Of a stretch of 64,000 nucleotides of DNA, positions 24,060 to 35,248 are shown in pieces. The DNA lies in assembly GCA_951230915.1 (NCBI GenBank), contig OX579637.1, positions 30,690,001 to 30,754,000 on the forward strand, read 5' to 3'. The notes beneath the pieces were generated by a model. It had not been told where the DNA came from. It saw only the letters and a list, made by a program, of their open reading frames with translations, and did no database searches. Position 1 is the first letter of the stretch. Each line of letters starts with the position of its first letter. Made by a program: the position numbers and the translations under genes. Source of the DNA: Antitrichia curtipendula. Its lineage: Eukaryota; Streptophyta; Bryopsida; Hypnales; Leucodontaceae.

Positions 24060-26220
24060 TAAACAACCTCGACCAACAAATAATGACAAGGATGGGAAAG
24101 ACAAAAATCTCATCGAGATTCACTTTCTTACTTAAAGAAATTGAATCATTAAATAGAACTCCAACGGTTTTTGAATGCAATGATCTTCAATTTTATACAA
24201 TAAGCCCTACATCCTAAACCCTATACCCTAAAACCTAAATCGTAAATTGTACTCTAAAGTTACAAATGTAAGAAATCATAACTAATTAAAAATATGAAAA
24301 CAAATGCAAATTAAGTTCCTCAAGAAATATATGGACCATCTTCAATTAAGAACTTAACTTGAGGATTCTTGATTGGGTTTAGGTGTTTCTTGAATTCATA
24401 GCACGCACAAGTTTGCAAATAAAGCTTTGAAGTCATTTTTTTAATTTCTTATGTGAATATATTTTGTTAAACGAATTTAACAATAGACTTTTTATGTAAC
24501 TTTATCAACACCATTGTCCCACATTAGTTGAATGAATTTATACCTCAAAGAATTCACCAATGTGCAATTGTGCATGGAATTTAAAAATTAAATGTTTACT
24601 TCTCTAGCTTTTCTAAATTGGGATGTTTGGTCATTCAACCCTCTGAGGAATATTCACATACGTCTTTCACCTTGTGCATTTTAGCCAAAATTTAGGCAAT
24701 TGAATTATGAATAAATGATTAAATGTGAAATGTTTAACCCCTACTTTTTAGGCACCTTGCTTAACTACATTTTTTTGCGATGAACCTTTTTAACTAAAAA
24801 AGGCTACTCTAGTGATGGTGAATGTCTAATTTTATATGATAAACAATTGAGTTGAGAATCTAAAAAAAAGATATTTAAAAAGAAACACTTAGTTTTCACT
24901 CATTAAAAAATTGTTAGGTAGAAGTAGATTCAAGATTGAAGGAAAAATTTAATCATTAATAGCTCTAAGATAGTAAGATAGAATTGAAATATACTAATTT
25001 CCACTTTGAGATTATTCTAGCAAGGAATCTAGACCTCATGAAACTTTTTTTTTTTTTAACTCTTAGAATTCAATTCAAAAATGAATACTTCAAGTTATTT
25101 ATTCTAAAAGATACCAAAAAAACTTAGAAAATTACAAAAAGTATTGAGGCCATAGGAGACTGCCTAAAAATCTGACATCCATTTTGTCCTCCAATGGGAC
25201 AATGGGACTTTAGAGGTTAAACTCAAAAGAACTACACATTCATTTTTTAAAATTTGTGAAGTAGAAATTGATGCACTATTAAATGAAAAGTAATGCGCAA
25301 ATAACTTTTGGAAGAATTGAAGAATTGTTAATCCCAATGAAAAAAATATTCTAATAGACAATTAATATTCTTTGATATCAATTTTGAATAAAGAATTTTG
25401 AATTCTAGAGACATAAGACAATTCTATATGCTTTTTCTAACTTCATGATCCGCACTCCGCAAGACCGCAAGTCCGCAATATATAAGTTATATAACTCCAA
25501 ATGATTTTTGACAACATTATTTGACATTGAATGGAGCAATTTCTTATAAGTAGGTAATTACTAATTAGGTATCAATCTATACTATCATGACTAAAATGAT
25601 TTTTTAATATTACATCAAAATATTATCACACATCCATTTTCAAAATACACTTTTAATTTGGACAACATTTATATGAATGACATGAACCCTAAACCCTAAA
25701 TCCTAAATCCTATATTAGAACTTTGCATACAAATATCTTAGAAGATTGTGACTTTCATGCAATAGTATTATATAAGTACATAGCAATTGTTTTTAGTTTC
25801 ATGACATTAAGTCGGATTTGGCTTACTTCGACAAATTTCTTCATAAAAACAATTATTTTAAAATTGAGATGTCTTACAATATATAGTAATATATGATTAA
25901 AATCCAAATAAATTTTTGAATATAATTAAATCTACGATCTATCATCAAAAATTTAGAAAAAAAAATTTAGAACTATAGGTAGCATTTCATTTTTATCTTT
26001 CAAGATGGTCATTTCAAAATATCATTGAGATGTTTAATTTCAAGAATGCACCTAAAAATATGATGTGCACATTAAAGAAAGAAGTTTGATGTTTGACCCA
26101 TGAGGAGTTCAATGTCTTTGAAGTATTCACATTGGATGCTTGTTGTCATGAAGGCACACTCTTTGGAGATCACCTGGCCATTTCAGGAATCCTATGCTGC
26201 ACTAAATGAGAAAAAAATTT
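24060..26220. other. AT-rich spacer inside the hAT element
   Basis: No gene is recognised. Short telomere-like words (CCCTAAA variants) occur at about 24,205-24,240 and 25,685-25,712. They are too few and degenerate to be telomeric. Confidence 0.5.
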
Positions 26221-26225
26221 GAACT

Positions 26226-26336
26226 GCGATGGTCCGATAGGCGGTCGGACCGTCCACCCGTCGGACGGAAGTGACCAAGGCGCGGACGGGCCACGAGGCG
26301 GACGGGCGGACAAGTGGACAGACGGTCTTCGCTAGT
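26226..26336. repeat. Short CGGACG array downstream of the transposase gene
   Basis: About 110 bp of CGGACG/CGTCCG words lie 160 bp beyond the 3' end of the transposase frame. The segment GGCGGACAAGTGGA at about 26,308 also occurs at about 30,671, and the sequence next to each is loosely similar. This suggests that the element's gene units were built from duplicated modules. Confidence 0.7.
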
Positions 26337-26495
26337 TTTAAGGTATTTGAAAAAACAAAATTTTGATGGTGTGCACAACATAAATGAGCAAATTTGTATT
26401 ACAAACTTAAAGTTCAAACAATGAATTGTCATAACATAATGTGTTTAGGGTAAAAAACTAAACACCCAAGTTTACATCTTCTCAATCTTTATGGA

Positions 26496-29400
26496 CTATG
26501 GTTGGTAGTCACTATCTCCTTTGACTTCAGCCCCGCTACTATGACCTGTTGTATCCCATCCGGAATCATCGTCACTGGATGAATTTTGCATATTATCTGA
26601 TGAAGATTGTACAATCTTCCCTCCTTCTTTTTGTATTTGTTTCCATGCGCTTGATCTCACTGGTCTACCTAACTTATGATCCCTTTTGACTTTTAGTAGA
26701 GACTTTCCAATACCTCCCTTAAGATCGTGGATTGGTTTCACCTTTCGTTTGGTTAGAGGCAGACTTGCATCAAGGGGGGTTCTACCTACATTTTGTTTTT
26801 TCAATGGAGAGATTGCAAAAGGCTCCATTATTCTTTTCCTCTTAGCTTTTTTGGACTCCTTCACCACGAGTGGACGTGCTTCCGAACCTCCTGGAATGTT
26901 TGTCTTCTCTGCGGACAAAGCTTCTACTGTAGGGTTTGAAAATTTGATCGGAGAATGCTTTGCATGGCCAGAAAATCGACGCAATATAGACTCCAATGTT
27001 TGCACATCATTGTTGTCTGATGAAACGAATGGATTGGGATTGGCTCCAATGTGTAATTCTTTCAAATTGCTCAAATGTTGTTCTTTAAACCGTGAGTCTC
27101 CAGGACCATTCAAAGTCGTGCTACCGCTTGTATATAGTGCATGTCGAGGACCGCTACGTGATGGTAATTGAGGATCTCGCACGGGGTGCTTCATGTCTTT
27201 GGCGTTGCGGTCTAGCATTGGGCACACGAACTCCAATACACATGGATCTTGACTTCCCTCTATTCGAGGTGCTTGGGCATTTTGAATGCCGAAAAGTCCA
27301 ATAGTTTCACTTGTCAATGCCCTTGGTAATTCAATACTTTGGTTGACCACATTTGTGTAGGACTTCACCCCACACTCTCTCATGTCTTCGTGTTGATCAT
27401 TTTCTTCCGCTCCTATCGTTGTCATGGATGGACACTTGGGAATTCGAATCACTTCATCCATTTGGGGAGTTTCATCACCTATAACCATTTCCTCATTTTC
27501 CTCCACTACCTTCGCATGAGTATTTTTCCTATTTGCTAGAATGTTTTCACTACGCAACAACCCGGTTCCATCTAAGTATTCAGCTATGGAAGGTCTACCT
27601 TCGTCATATTCATAGTTGTCCTCATCCAACGGAAACTTGTAAGGGTCTTCACAATGATCTCCGATGTCTGCATCATAATGAGGTGGGCTTCAAAGCGGTT
27701 CATCATCGAAATTGCGGATGCCGTGGTCATCTTCATCGTCCATGAGGGGATCAACTTCTTCACCAGATTCACCACCCTTGTCTTCCGATGAAGACAAGGC
27801 CAAATCCTCCGACTCGAGGTTCTCATCGTACCACTTCTTCTCGTCATTTTGCTTTGAAGCACCGAGGACTTTGGAATTGGTATACACATATACCAAATCC
27901 TGTGCTCTTTGTGGCTTCAACTTGTTCCGATATTTGTTGTGAACAAAAGAATAGCTACTCCAATTTTGTTCACATGAAGACGATGACACCGATTGGGCCA
28001 AAATCCTCTTGGCAATTGGAGCAATGAGCTTCCTGCACGCGTCCTCAAAATCCTACTAAGCATGCGCCGACAATTGTTGTTCACCCGGATCCAACATGTT
28101 GTGGAACGGAGGTTCCCTATGGTGAAAGGCTACAAATTCCTTCACCACCTTTGCATACTCTAAAGGTGTACATATTTGCATCAAAACGCACTTGCATGCA
28201 GCCATGGCATCGGTGTCATCGGCTAGTTCTTTGTCTTCAAGAAGGTAGGGATTCAAAAGTGCTCATGCATAATGTAAATCGGTCTTCACCATATCACGTT
28301 GTTCGTAGAATGCCTTCACCAACGGGATGGCTTTGTCCAAAGCCAAACAAAAAGGCTCTTTGTCTAAAGCGAGGACGTGCTTCTCTAATTTCCTCATAAT
28401 ATGTAACACCTTGCCCATGCATGGTGTCTTTGCATCCAAATCACAAAGAGCATTGACAATTGGAGCTGTCACATCTTCAAAATTTTGACAATGATGCCAA
28501 AAATGCCCAGTTAGAATGGTCTTCTTCACCCGTTCGGATTCTAAACGAGTTTTGGATTTTTGCGAGTGCTTTCTAGCATATTCCTCCCATTGCGGGTCCG
28601 TTACAATTTGTTGCAATTGTGCTTTCACCTTGAGCATACATGCAACCATGTTGTAATTCGAGGCAAATCTTGTTTCTACCGCCAACAACAAGTTGTACTG
28701 CGTCGAATATTTCCAAAATATTGCAAGCGGCATGTGCCTCTTCTTGAAGAATTTGACTATCTTTCGGGAATCTTTCACGACAACCTCAATCCATTGTTCA
28801 TTTGCCCAATCTTTTAGTAACAAATTCAAGGCATGCACCACGCAACCTTGGAAAAAAATGTGGGGATAGGTAGTAGATACCAAACTCCATGCTGCTGGAT
28901 TTACAGTCGCATTATCTGTACACACTTGCACTACGTTTGCAGGGCCCACTTGTTCTATAAAACTCTCTAATATAGAGGCCAAATATAGAGCATCTTTAGT
29001 TTTTCCAGTTGTATCCACTGATCCTAGGAATTGTTCACCCGCGGATGACACAAACATGGCATTTATCAATGGCCAATTCGAAACCGAGGTCCACCCATCA
29101 ATAGACAATGTGGCTCCAAACTTCCTAATACTGGTTTCTGTCCGCTTACGGAGATTGACCTCTAAGTCTACCTTTGCTTGGTCAAGCAATTTATGACGTA
29201 GATCATGGTATGATGGTGGGCTATAAGGTTGGTGAAACTTCGCCATTTTCTTCACTGCTTCTTTGAAGGCTGGATTTCGGGCTACAGCAAATGGTATGTT
29301 TGCCGCATAAAAGAAATTGGCCCACATTGCATTCAAAATGCGTTTATTTGCTTCGTCGAATCCCTCTACTAGCCTACTCTGTCTTTGAGGCCTACTGCTT

Positions 29401-29813
29401 GATGTCCGCTGAGTTCCACGTCCACCTGATGCTTGTGTACTTGGATTTCCGTGGGAAGAACCATCAACAAATTCCTCTGGTGCCGTGCATGAGTCTTCTT
29501 CTGTAGAGTTCATAGTGTCTCTGGCATTTGATATAGCACAAACAACCATAGGCATAGGTGTGTCGTTGCCATCCACATTGTGTGGAGTACCTCTTTGTGG
29601 AATCACTCCATTGCAACGAACAAATAGACCTGGAACTTCAGAAGTCATTTGGGTACAAAGGCTGATTCCTTTGTCACGACTCCCCGATGTGCCTGCATAT
29701 CCCAAATGACTAAACATACGGACCGACTTCTTGGCAAATACCAATTTGCAAGCCTTGCATTGTACTTTTCCATTTGATAGGGTTTCATACCAAGAAGACC
29801 AATCCTTGATCAT
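26496..29813 (-). pseudogene. hAT-family transposase (DUF659 type) with C-terminal extension, interrupted by stops
   Basis: ATG 29,813 opens a single frame of ~1,106 codons with no frameshift. It contains TGA 28,265, a double TAG at 28,058-28,053 and TGA 27,692. A BED-like finger (C19, C22, H36) is followed by a Ser/Thr-rich linker. The DUF659 core (about 195-345) has SIDGWTS (237-241) and CTDNATVN (298-302), the positions of the first two catalytic Asp residues in hAT enzymes. After the double TAG comes the dimerisation region, VSSSSCEQNWSSYSFVHNKYRNKL then DLVYV. Related transposases usually have WW where the double TAG lies, which would fit TGG to TAG twice. The last ~370 residues are an acidic then basic extension (SKKAKRKRIMEP) that I do not recognise. 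It is transcribed inward from the array at 30,100-30,690. Confidence 0.85.
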
Positions 29814-30040
29814 GGTGGCTGTTTTAGGCTCTGTGTATTGAAACCCTAAATTCAAAACGTAATGATAACAATTGGCTAAAATCGTTCAAATGTTTATGCA
29901 CAAAGCCTTGAAAAACAAGGCCCCCCTTTCCACTGAACTATGCATTACCAAGCAAGGGACACAAAAAATTGCAGCTCCTAGCCCTTGGAAATCTTAACGT
30001 TCAGTTTCTTAGGAGTGTTTGCAAATGTCAATTTCAGGAC

Positions 30041-30048
30041 TCTTATAG
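30041..30048 (-). promoter_or_regulatory. TATA-like box for the transposase gene
   Basis: CTATAAGA on the minus strand, 230 bp before the ATG and about 50 bp inside the edge of the CGGACG array. A second AT-rich candidate (CCATATTC) lies nearer the array. Confidence 0.35.
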
Positions 30049-30099
30049 TCTTCATCTGTTTGTGACCGTTGAATATGGGAAAAAAAAAATCCTCCCACA

Positions 30100-30690
30100 A
30101 CGGTCAGGCGGACGGCCAGCTGGGCCGTCGGAACAGCGGACGGGTGGACGGCGGACGAAAATCTAAGCCATCGGATCAGCGGACGGGCGGACAGGAATCT
30201 GGGCCGTCCGAACAGCGGACGGGAATCTAAGCCGTCAGATCAGCGGACTGGCGAACACAAATCTGGGCCATCAGATAAGTGCATGGGCGGACGGCAAACG
30301 GGAATCTGGGCTGTCAAATCAGCGGACGGGCGGACGAGCGGACGGAGATTTGGGCCATCGGATGAGCGCATGGGCGGTCGGCGGACGGGAATCTGGGCCG
30401 TCGGTTCAGCGGACAGGCGGACGGCGGACGGAAATTTGGGCCATCGGATCAGCGGATGGGCGGTCGGCGGACGGGAATTTGGGCCATTGGTTCAGCGGAC
30501 GGGTGGACGTCGGACGGTCGGACGGGAATCTGGGCCATCGGATGAGCGGATGGGCGGTCGGCGGACGGGAATCTGAGCCGTCGGTTCAGCAGATGGGCCG
30601 ACCTAAAACCTGTCAGGCGGACAGCCGTTTTTTACAATTTTGGTAAGATGTTTAAAGTGTGCAGACAGGCGGACAAGTGGATTAGGCGAA
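30100..30690. repeat. CGGACG array upstream of the transposase, ~43-bp units
   Basis: About ten degenerate units are built from GGGAATCTGGGCCGTCGG and TCAGCGGACGGGCGGACGG, starting at about 30,387, 30,429, 30,472, 30,523 and 30,567. Neighbouring units differ mainly as GCCGTCGG/GCCATCGG and GCGGACGGG/GCGGATGGG, that is CG to CA or TG. The long open frames in it are by-products of the repeat. Confidence 0.85.
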
Positions 30691-30699
30691 TAGAAATGT

Positions 30700-31020
30700 A
30701 TGTGCAAATGAAAATGGGTGATTTGTAGGCACGGGGTTATAGAAGATAACATAACAATAACATGAAATGATCTTATACAAATGTACAATAGGTATGATCT
30801 TCTGCAATAGGTACACAAAAGAAACATATTTGATAAATAAATAAGGTAAAATTTACCATTATGGAAAAACAAATCCAAACATATTTGTATTGCATAAATA
30901 TTTATATATTAATTAAAAGCAACTCATGGCATACCATGAGTGTTGTGCATTACTAATATTGAATCCTCATGAGATTCAAATAAGTACAAAACAAATTTCA
31001 TTGGTTAACCCCCTAATACA
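30700..31020. other. AT-rich spacer
   Basis: No gene or repeat seen. It separates the transposase promoter array from the 3' end of the next minus-strand gene. Confidence 0.5.
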
Positions 31021-31024
31021 AACA

Positions 31025-34000
31025 CTATTTTGCATCATCGCTACCGTTTGCGGAAATATGAGAGGCACCTTCTTGTTCCTTAAGTCTTTGACTTGCTCTA
31101 CGAGTTTGAGGACCACCCGACCTGGAGGCTAAGCCCCTTCCTGATCGGACTTCCATGTCCATGGCGATGAATTGTCGTTTGGTTTCTGGAGAGTAGTCAT
31201 CTTGGTCTTCCATCTTCCGTTTATTTTTCCTTGTGGGAGACAAATCTACCTCCTGTGCCTTTAACGCTCTCAAAGCCGAATAAATCTTTTCTATCATAGC
31301 TTTTACCGCTTTGTCATCATCTCGAGGGGTCAACGAGACCGCTTGCCCTGTGCCATGTAGAAAAGTCCTCCACGTCATTATAATGTCGGTGATCCTCTTA
31401 TCAAATGCACTTGCCACCTCCACGAGTGCATGTTCTGTGCTTGATAGTCCATCCACATTAAAAGTAGCACAAACTTGCACAGCTTCTTCTAATTTTGATA
31501 AGAATAGGGCCCTCCCTATTAAGCTGTGATTGTATGCTCCGTTCTGCTCGTTGAACTTTTGGGATGGTTGCACTTCTATGCAGACGCCATCTTCTCTTTT
31601 CCGCACTTCTTTTTCAGGAAATCGGAAGAACTTTTGATGTGAGATGCTCTAGTGTCCCTCCATGCTACGACAAAACAATTCTCGAGCCTCCAAGTCTTCA
31701 ATACCCCTGGCCCGCAACTCCACCTCTCTATTGCGCGTCATCCAGTCAAAGTCATCCAATTCATCATTGTAGTTCTCACAAACATCATGCATGAATTTTT
31801 GCGCATTCCAAATTAGAGGTCGCCCCCAATGAATGTAATTTTGGAATAGAAATTATTTTTGGTCAAGTGGAAGGGTCCATCGATTGTATTCGTGGCTAGG
31901 GGGCATGCTCTCCTCGTGCCCAATCATTTCGTAAAATCTAGGGCTCAAAAGAGAACGACACTCGGGACAAACCGAACGAGCAAGGGATGATTCCACCATA
32001 CACGTGATATGGTACGTGTGGCGACATTGGCCCATGATTAAGGCGCCCTCGGGACCAAAATGATTTAGACAGAGGCTGCATTTACCCTCCAATAGTTCCG
32101 TATTTGAACTTTCACCATGCACTACTATCTTGTCTACCTCTTTGATGTGCGCTGAATGCGTGTTGTAAGGGGCCCAACCTTCTTCTACTTCCAAGGTCCA
32201 ATTGATGGACTTTGACGCAATCTTTTGCGCGTCATTCAATCGCTCAAACATTGCCGACATGTCCCCCCAATATGTGACGTCAATTGAACCCCTATGATGT
32301 ACCTCAAACATCCTTCTAATAGATAGGAGGTAAGAGGAAATGGCATCGCATTGCTCTTTTGACTTCATGGCTAATTTGAGAAGCCCCTTCATTGCTCGGG
32401 TTACTACAAACGGTTTGTCTTGTAGTTTTTGAACCCACGTCAACCACCGAGTGTCAGAACTGCTCTTTGGCAAGCATTTATCTAGCTCCACTACTTGCAT
32501 CATTTTCTGATACTCTGCCTCCAAATAGACGTTTTATTGGGTTATTGACTCTAGTTCATGCTTCACCTCTTCAAACTCGTGGCCTTCCGTTTGCATGGAC
32601 GTGTCTCGGAATGTGGGAGGAGGATTATCCATGGCGGTTTTGGATATTACTTCCTTTTGGTTGTTTTCCTCAACCGCTTCTATACGCACGACTCCGCCGG
32701 TCTTTAGAAGAACCCATTCCCCATCCTTGAAATTCTTTTCCTTGAGTTGTACAATTTAATACTCCAATTTCTCGATAAATTCCCTCTGAGAAACTAGAGC
32801 GTCATATCGGCGATCCTGTGCGTTTGTAAATCTTTCATAATTAGCGCACACTCCTTTGAATGAAGCAAGCAATTGCTTGTGCTCTTCTTTCAATTTCTCG
32901 TGCTCTACCATCAAGGCCTTGTATTTTTCATTCTCTTCAGCCAAGATGAGCAGCTTGTGATTATTTTCGACCCGCTCCTCCAATAATGGTTTCATAGACG
33001 TGACGAAATCCCAAAACGATAAGGCACCTTCCACCAACTCGGGCCCGGATTTGGTGAATTCCTGAGCAACTTCCATAAGTTTGGGGGCAATGCTAGCTAC
33101 AAATTTAGCTGTAACCGACAATCTTTTTGAGGTGATCACAAAATTGGGCCATTGATCACTGTATTTAGCGAAGGGATTACTCGGTCCGGCCTCGTTTGCG
33201 GTTTCAGTCAAGCCCGCTTTGTTTGCGGGGTTAGTAGGACCGGCCTCATTTGTCTCGATTACTTGCTTTGGTTGAAGAGAGATGTCTTGCTGATGTGCCC
33301 TAAACAAATAAGAAGCTTCCAACAAGCTTTCCAATTCATTCACCATTGGCAAATGACAAAGATCCTCCAATTGTGCCGAATTTTGAGTTGACAAATGCGG
33401 ATAGCTTTTATCCAATGGGTTGTCATCAATGGACACATTTTGCGCCATGCCATCGAGTTGCTTTCCATTTTTTGGCAACATCTGCCCTTCAACTCTTGGG
33501 CTCGATACGGGGCCCAACATGGGGCTTGATACGGGGCCCAATACGGGGCCCAATACGGGGCTTGATACGGGGCCCAATACGGGACTCAATACGGGGCTCG
33601 GTGTGGTTGGTAAGTCTTGATTGCAAGGTACTTGTGTCATAAAATTCGTAGCATCGCTCGCTATGATATTATCAATTGATGCAATAGCCCTTGCCATTTG
33701 TTCGGGACGAACCTCTTCCCGACGTTTTTGTGGTGCAGACGGGGCCTTTGGTTCCTCCTTCGTGGGCCGCATGCTTGAAGCACCACTTTGTTCACCCACG
33801 GATGTAAAATTGCGTGTGCATATCCAATCCGCCCGAGGAGTTAAAAACACCTCTCCGTCAACACCTTCCACCGTGGCATTTGACATTGTAGTTGGAATCT
33901 TCGTAGAATCCAAATGTACTCCAATATTTCCCCCTCCATGATCTCTTTTTTAACCTGCATTAAAACATGTTTTTGTTGCTTCTATAATTTTGGTGCCTCA

Positions 34001-34512
34001 CTTGGAATTGCCTTTGGATCATACAAATCCGGAATATCTTTTTGCCCTACTGTAAGCAAAAGCGGAGCCCCAGTTGTTGTTGGATATGAGCTCCAGTCCA
34101 CCTTCCAAGCCAATATGAGCTCAACATACACCATAGAGGCCAGGCTGTAGTTTATGAGACCCTTATTCATTGATTTGTCCCCAAAGAGGGCCCGCCAAAC
34201 CTCAAGTGATCGATGGACAAAATGTCCATCCTTGCAATTTGATGGCTTGCAACAGAAACCTCGTGTGTGAATAATGTGGAACTCACGAGGCCACAACTTG
34301 TCGATGTGATACATTTTCACATATTTTTTGCAGATTTTGGAGGTCCAATAAGTTTCTTCCTCCTTCTCCCATTCGCTCTCCGCTTTGATATTTGGATCAT
34401 CTAAAATGTCCCAGTGAAGCTCGTGGGCAGTCCCTTTTGATTTTGTCTTCCCGCTCTTGCCACCTCTTGAAGTCATCGCTACAGTGCCCTTGCTCGTACC
34501 TTCCGTTGTCAT
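31025..34512 (-). pseudogene. Element protein with shared N-terminal domain, coiled coil and RING-H2 finger, broken
   Basis: ATG 34,512 opens a 176-codon frame with the domain also found in the left-end gene (TYWTSKICKKYVKM, then GHFVHR, INYSLASMVYVELI, KVDW). It stops at TAG 33,984. A frameshift near 33,950 joins it to a frame running to 31,025 that contains TAA 32,758, TAA 32,536, TAA 31,855 and TAG 31,651. Order after the N-domain: a repeat-encoded SPVLGPV stretch (33,480-33,600); a Leu/Glu/Lys-rich coiled coil (~33,050-32,540); then a RING-H2 finger at about 32,080-31,958 (CSLC, QCRHTYHITC, CPEC). A basic C-terminus follows. RING-H2 fingers usually mark E3 ubiquitin ligases; the target is unknown. 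It is transcribed inward from the right-end CGGACG array. The stops all sit where Gln codons would fit. Confidence 0.75.
33490..33602. repeat. Minisatellite of GATACGGGGCCCAAT units inside the RING gene
   Basis: About seven 15-bp units alternate GGGGCCCAATAC and GGGGCTTGATAC on the plus strand. On the coding strand they give a Pro/Val/Leu/Gly-rich repeat. The 15-bp unit keeps the frame. Confidence 0.8.
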
Positions 34513-34644
34513 GACTGACGGCAAGTGATATCAAAATAATTAACCTCACTCTCCACCCGTATAGGAGCAACCAGCACAATGAAGCAACGGTTGTAACTTC
34601 CGACACGGGTTCCACCTCTAAATGGAGAGAAGAAGTGAGGAAGA

Positions 34645-34980
34645 ATGGAAGGGCCGTCCGCCTTTATACCCGTCCGCAACCAAACCTAAAGTAGGTCCGG
34701 CGGCGGACGCCCTCCCAAACCTCCCGAAGCGGACTCGGTCGTCCGATTGATCGGACGAACCTACTGTCCGCTGGAACGGACGGTCTGACCGTCCGTTGGA
34801 TCGGGCGGTTGGATCGTCCGAGTCGAATCGCCCGTCCGCCCCGTCCGCCCCGTCCGGTGGTTTGCGTCCGTTGGACGATGGCCACTACGTCCGCTACGTC
34901 CGCAATAGCGTCCGCGGACGCTGCATCCAGATGTCAGGACGTCCGATTTTTGGACGTGATTTGCCCCCGGATGTTCCAAT
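34645..34980. repeat. Right subterminal CGGACG-rich array
   Basis: CGGACG, CGTCCGTTGGA and CCCGTCCGCCCCGTCCG words fill the region from the RING gene leader to the right terminal repeat. It mirrors the left subterminal array in inverted orientation, as expected for transposase-binding subterminal repeats. Confidence 0.85.
34662..34669 (-). promoter_or_regulatory. TATA box for the RING gene
   Basis: GTATAAAG on the minus strand, between two GGCGGACG words, about 150 bp before ATG 34,512. It is the clearest TATA box of the four arrays. Confidence 0.55.
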
Positions 34981-34992
34981 TCGTCAACCCTG

Positions 34993-35000
34993 TTCCCAGG
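34993..35000. repeat. Right 8-bp target site duplication TTCCCAGG
   Basis: Exact copy of 18,491-18,498, directly after the right terminal repeat GTCAACCCTG. Confidence 0.93.
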
Positions 35001-35248
35001 TAAGACTTTGGCTTACAAGTTTTGCAAAGAAATGCACTAGAGTTTCTTCGATCCCCTCTTCCTTGTCATTCTTCCTTGCGTGATTCTTCATGGTTCTTCC
35101 CTGTGTGCTCGTCCGAGATTGATCACGTCTTCTCCTCCTCGTTTCTGAAGTTGCGTGCTCGTGCAAGTTCGCCCCTCTTCTCCTCGTCGATCTGCTTCGG
35201 GGTGCGGCTATAGCAATTTGACGGAGGAGGAACAACGTCGGAGGGGCA

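Larger units (their letters stand above)
18499..34992. mobile_element. Giant (16,494-bp) hAT-superfamily transposon with accessory genes
   Basis: The left end CAGGGTTGAC (18,499-18,508) is matched by the right end GTCAACCCTG (34,983-34,992), a perfect 10-bp inverted repeat of the CAGGG type known for plant hAT elements. Both are flanked by TTCCCAGG. Inside are a DUF659/hAT transposase gene, a kinase-like gene and two proteins sharing one N-terminal domain, one of which also has a RING-H2 finger. CGGACG-rich arrays sit directly inside both ends and upstream of each gene. Typical hAT elements are 2-5 kb with one gene, so size and gene content are unusual. Most genes carry internal stops, so this copy may need a transposase supplied in trans. 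The empty site is recoverable from the interrupted 24-bp repeat, which supports the boundaries. Confidence 0.92.

Noticed and set aside
24205..25712. Internal telomere
   Set aside because: Only a handful of degenerate CCCTAAA words. The same applies to 36,395-36,475 and 50,490-50,540.
30283..30646. Gly/Arg-rich open frames in the CGGACG array
   Set aside because: By-products of a GC-rich repeat that lacks stop codons. The overlapping frames in the arrays at 18.5, 23.5 and 34.8 kb have the same origin.
26226..30690. A separate smaller hAT element bounded by the arrays around the transposase gene
   Set aside because: No terminal inverted repeat or 8-bp duplication was found at these arrays, whereas the 18,499-34,992 boundaries are exact.
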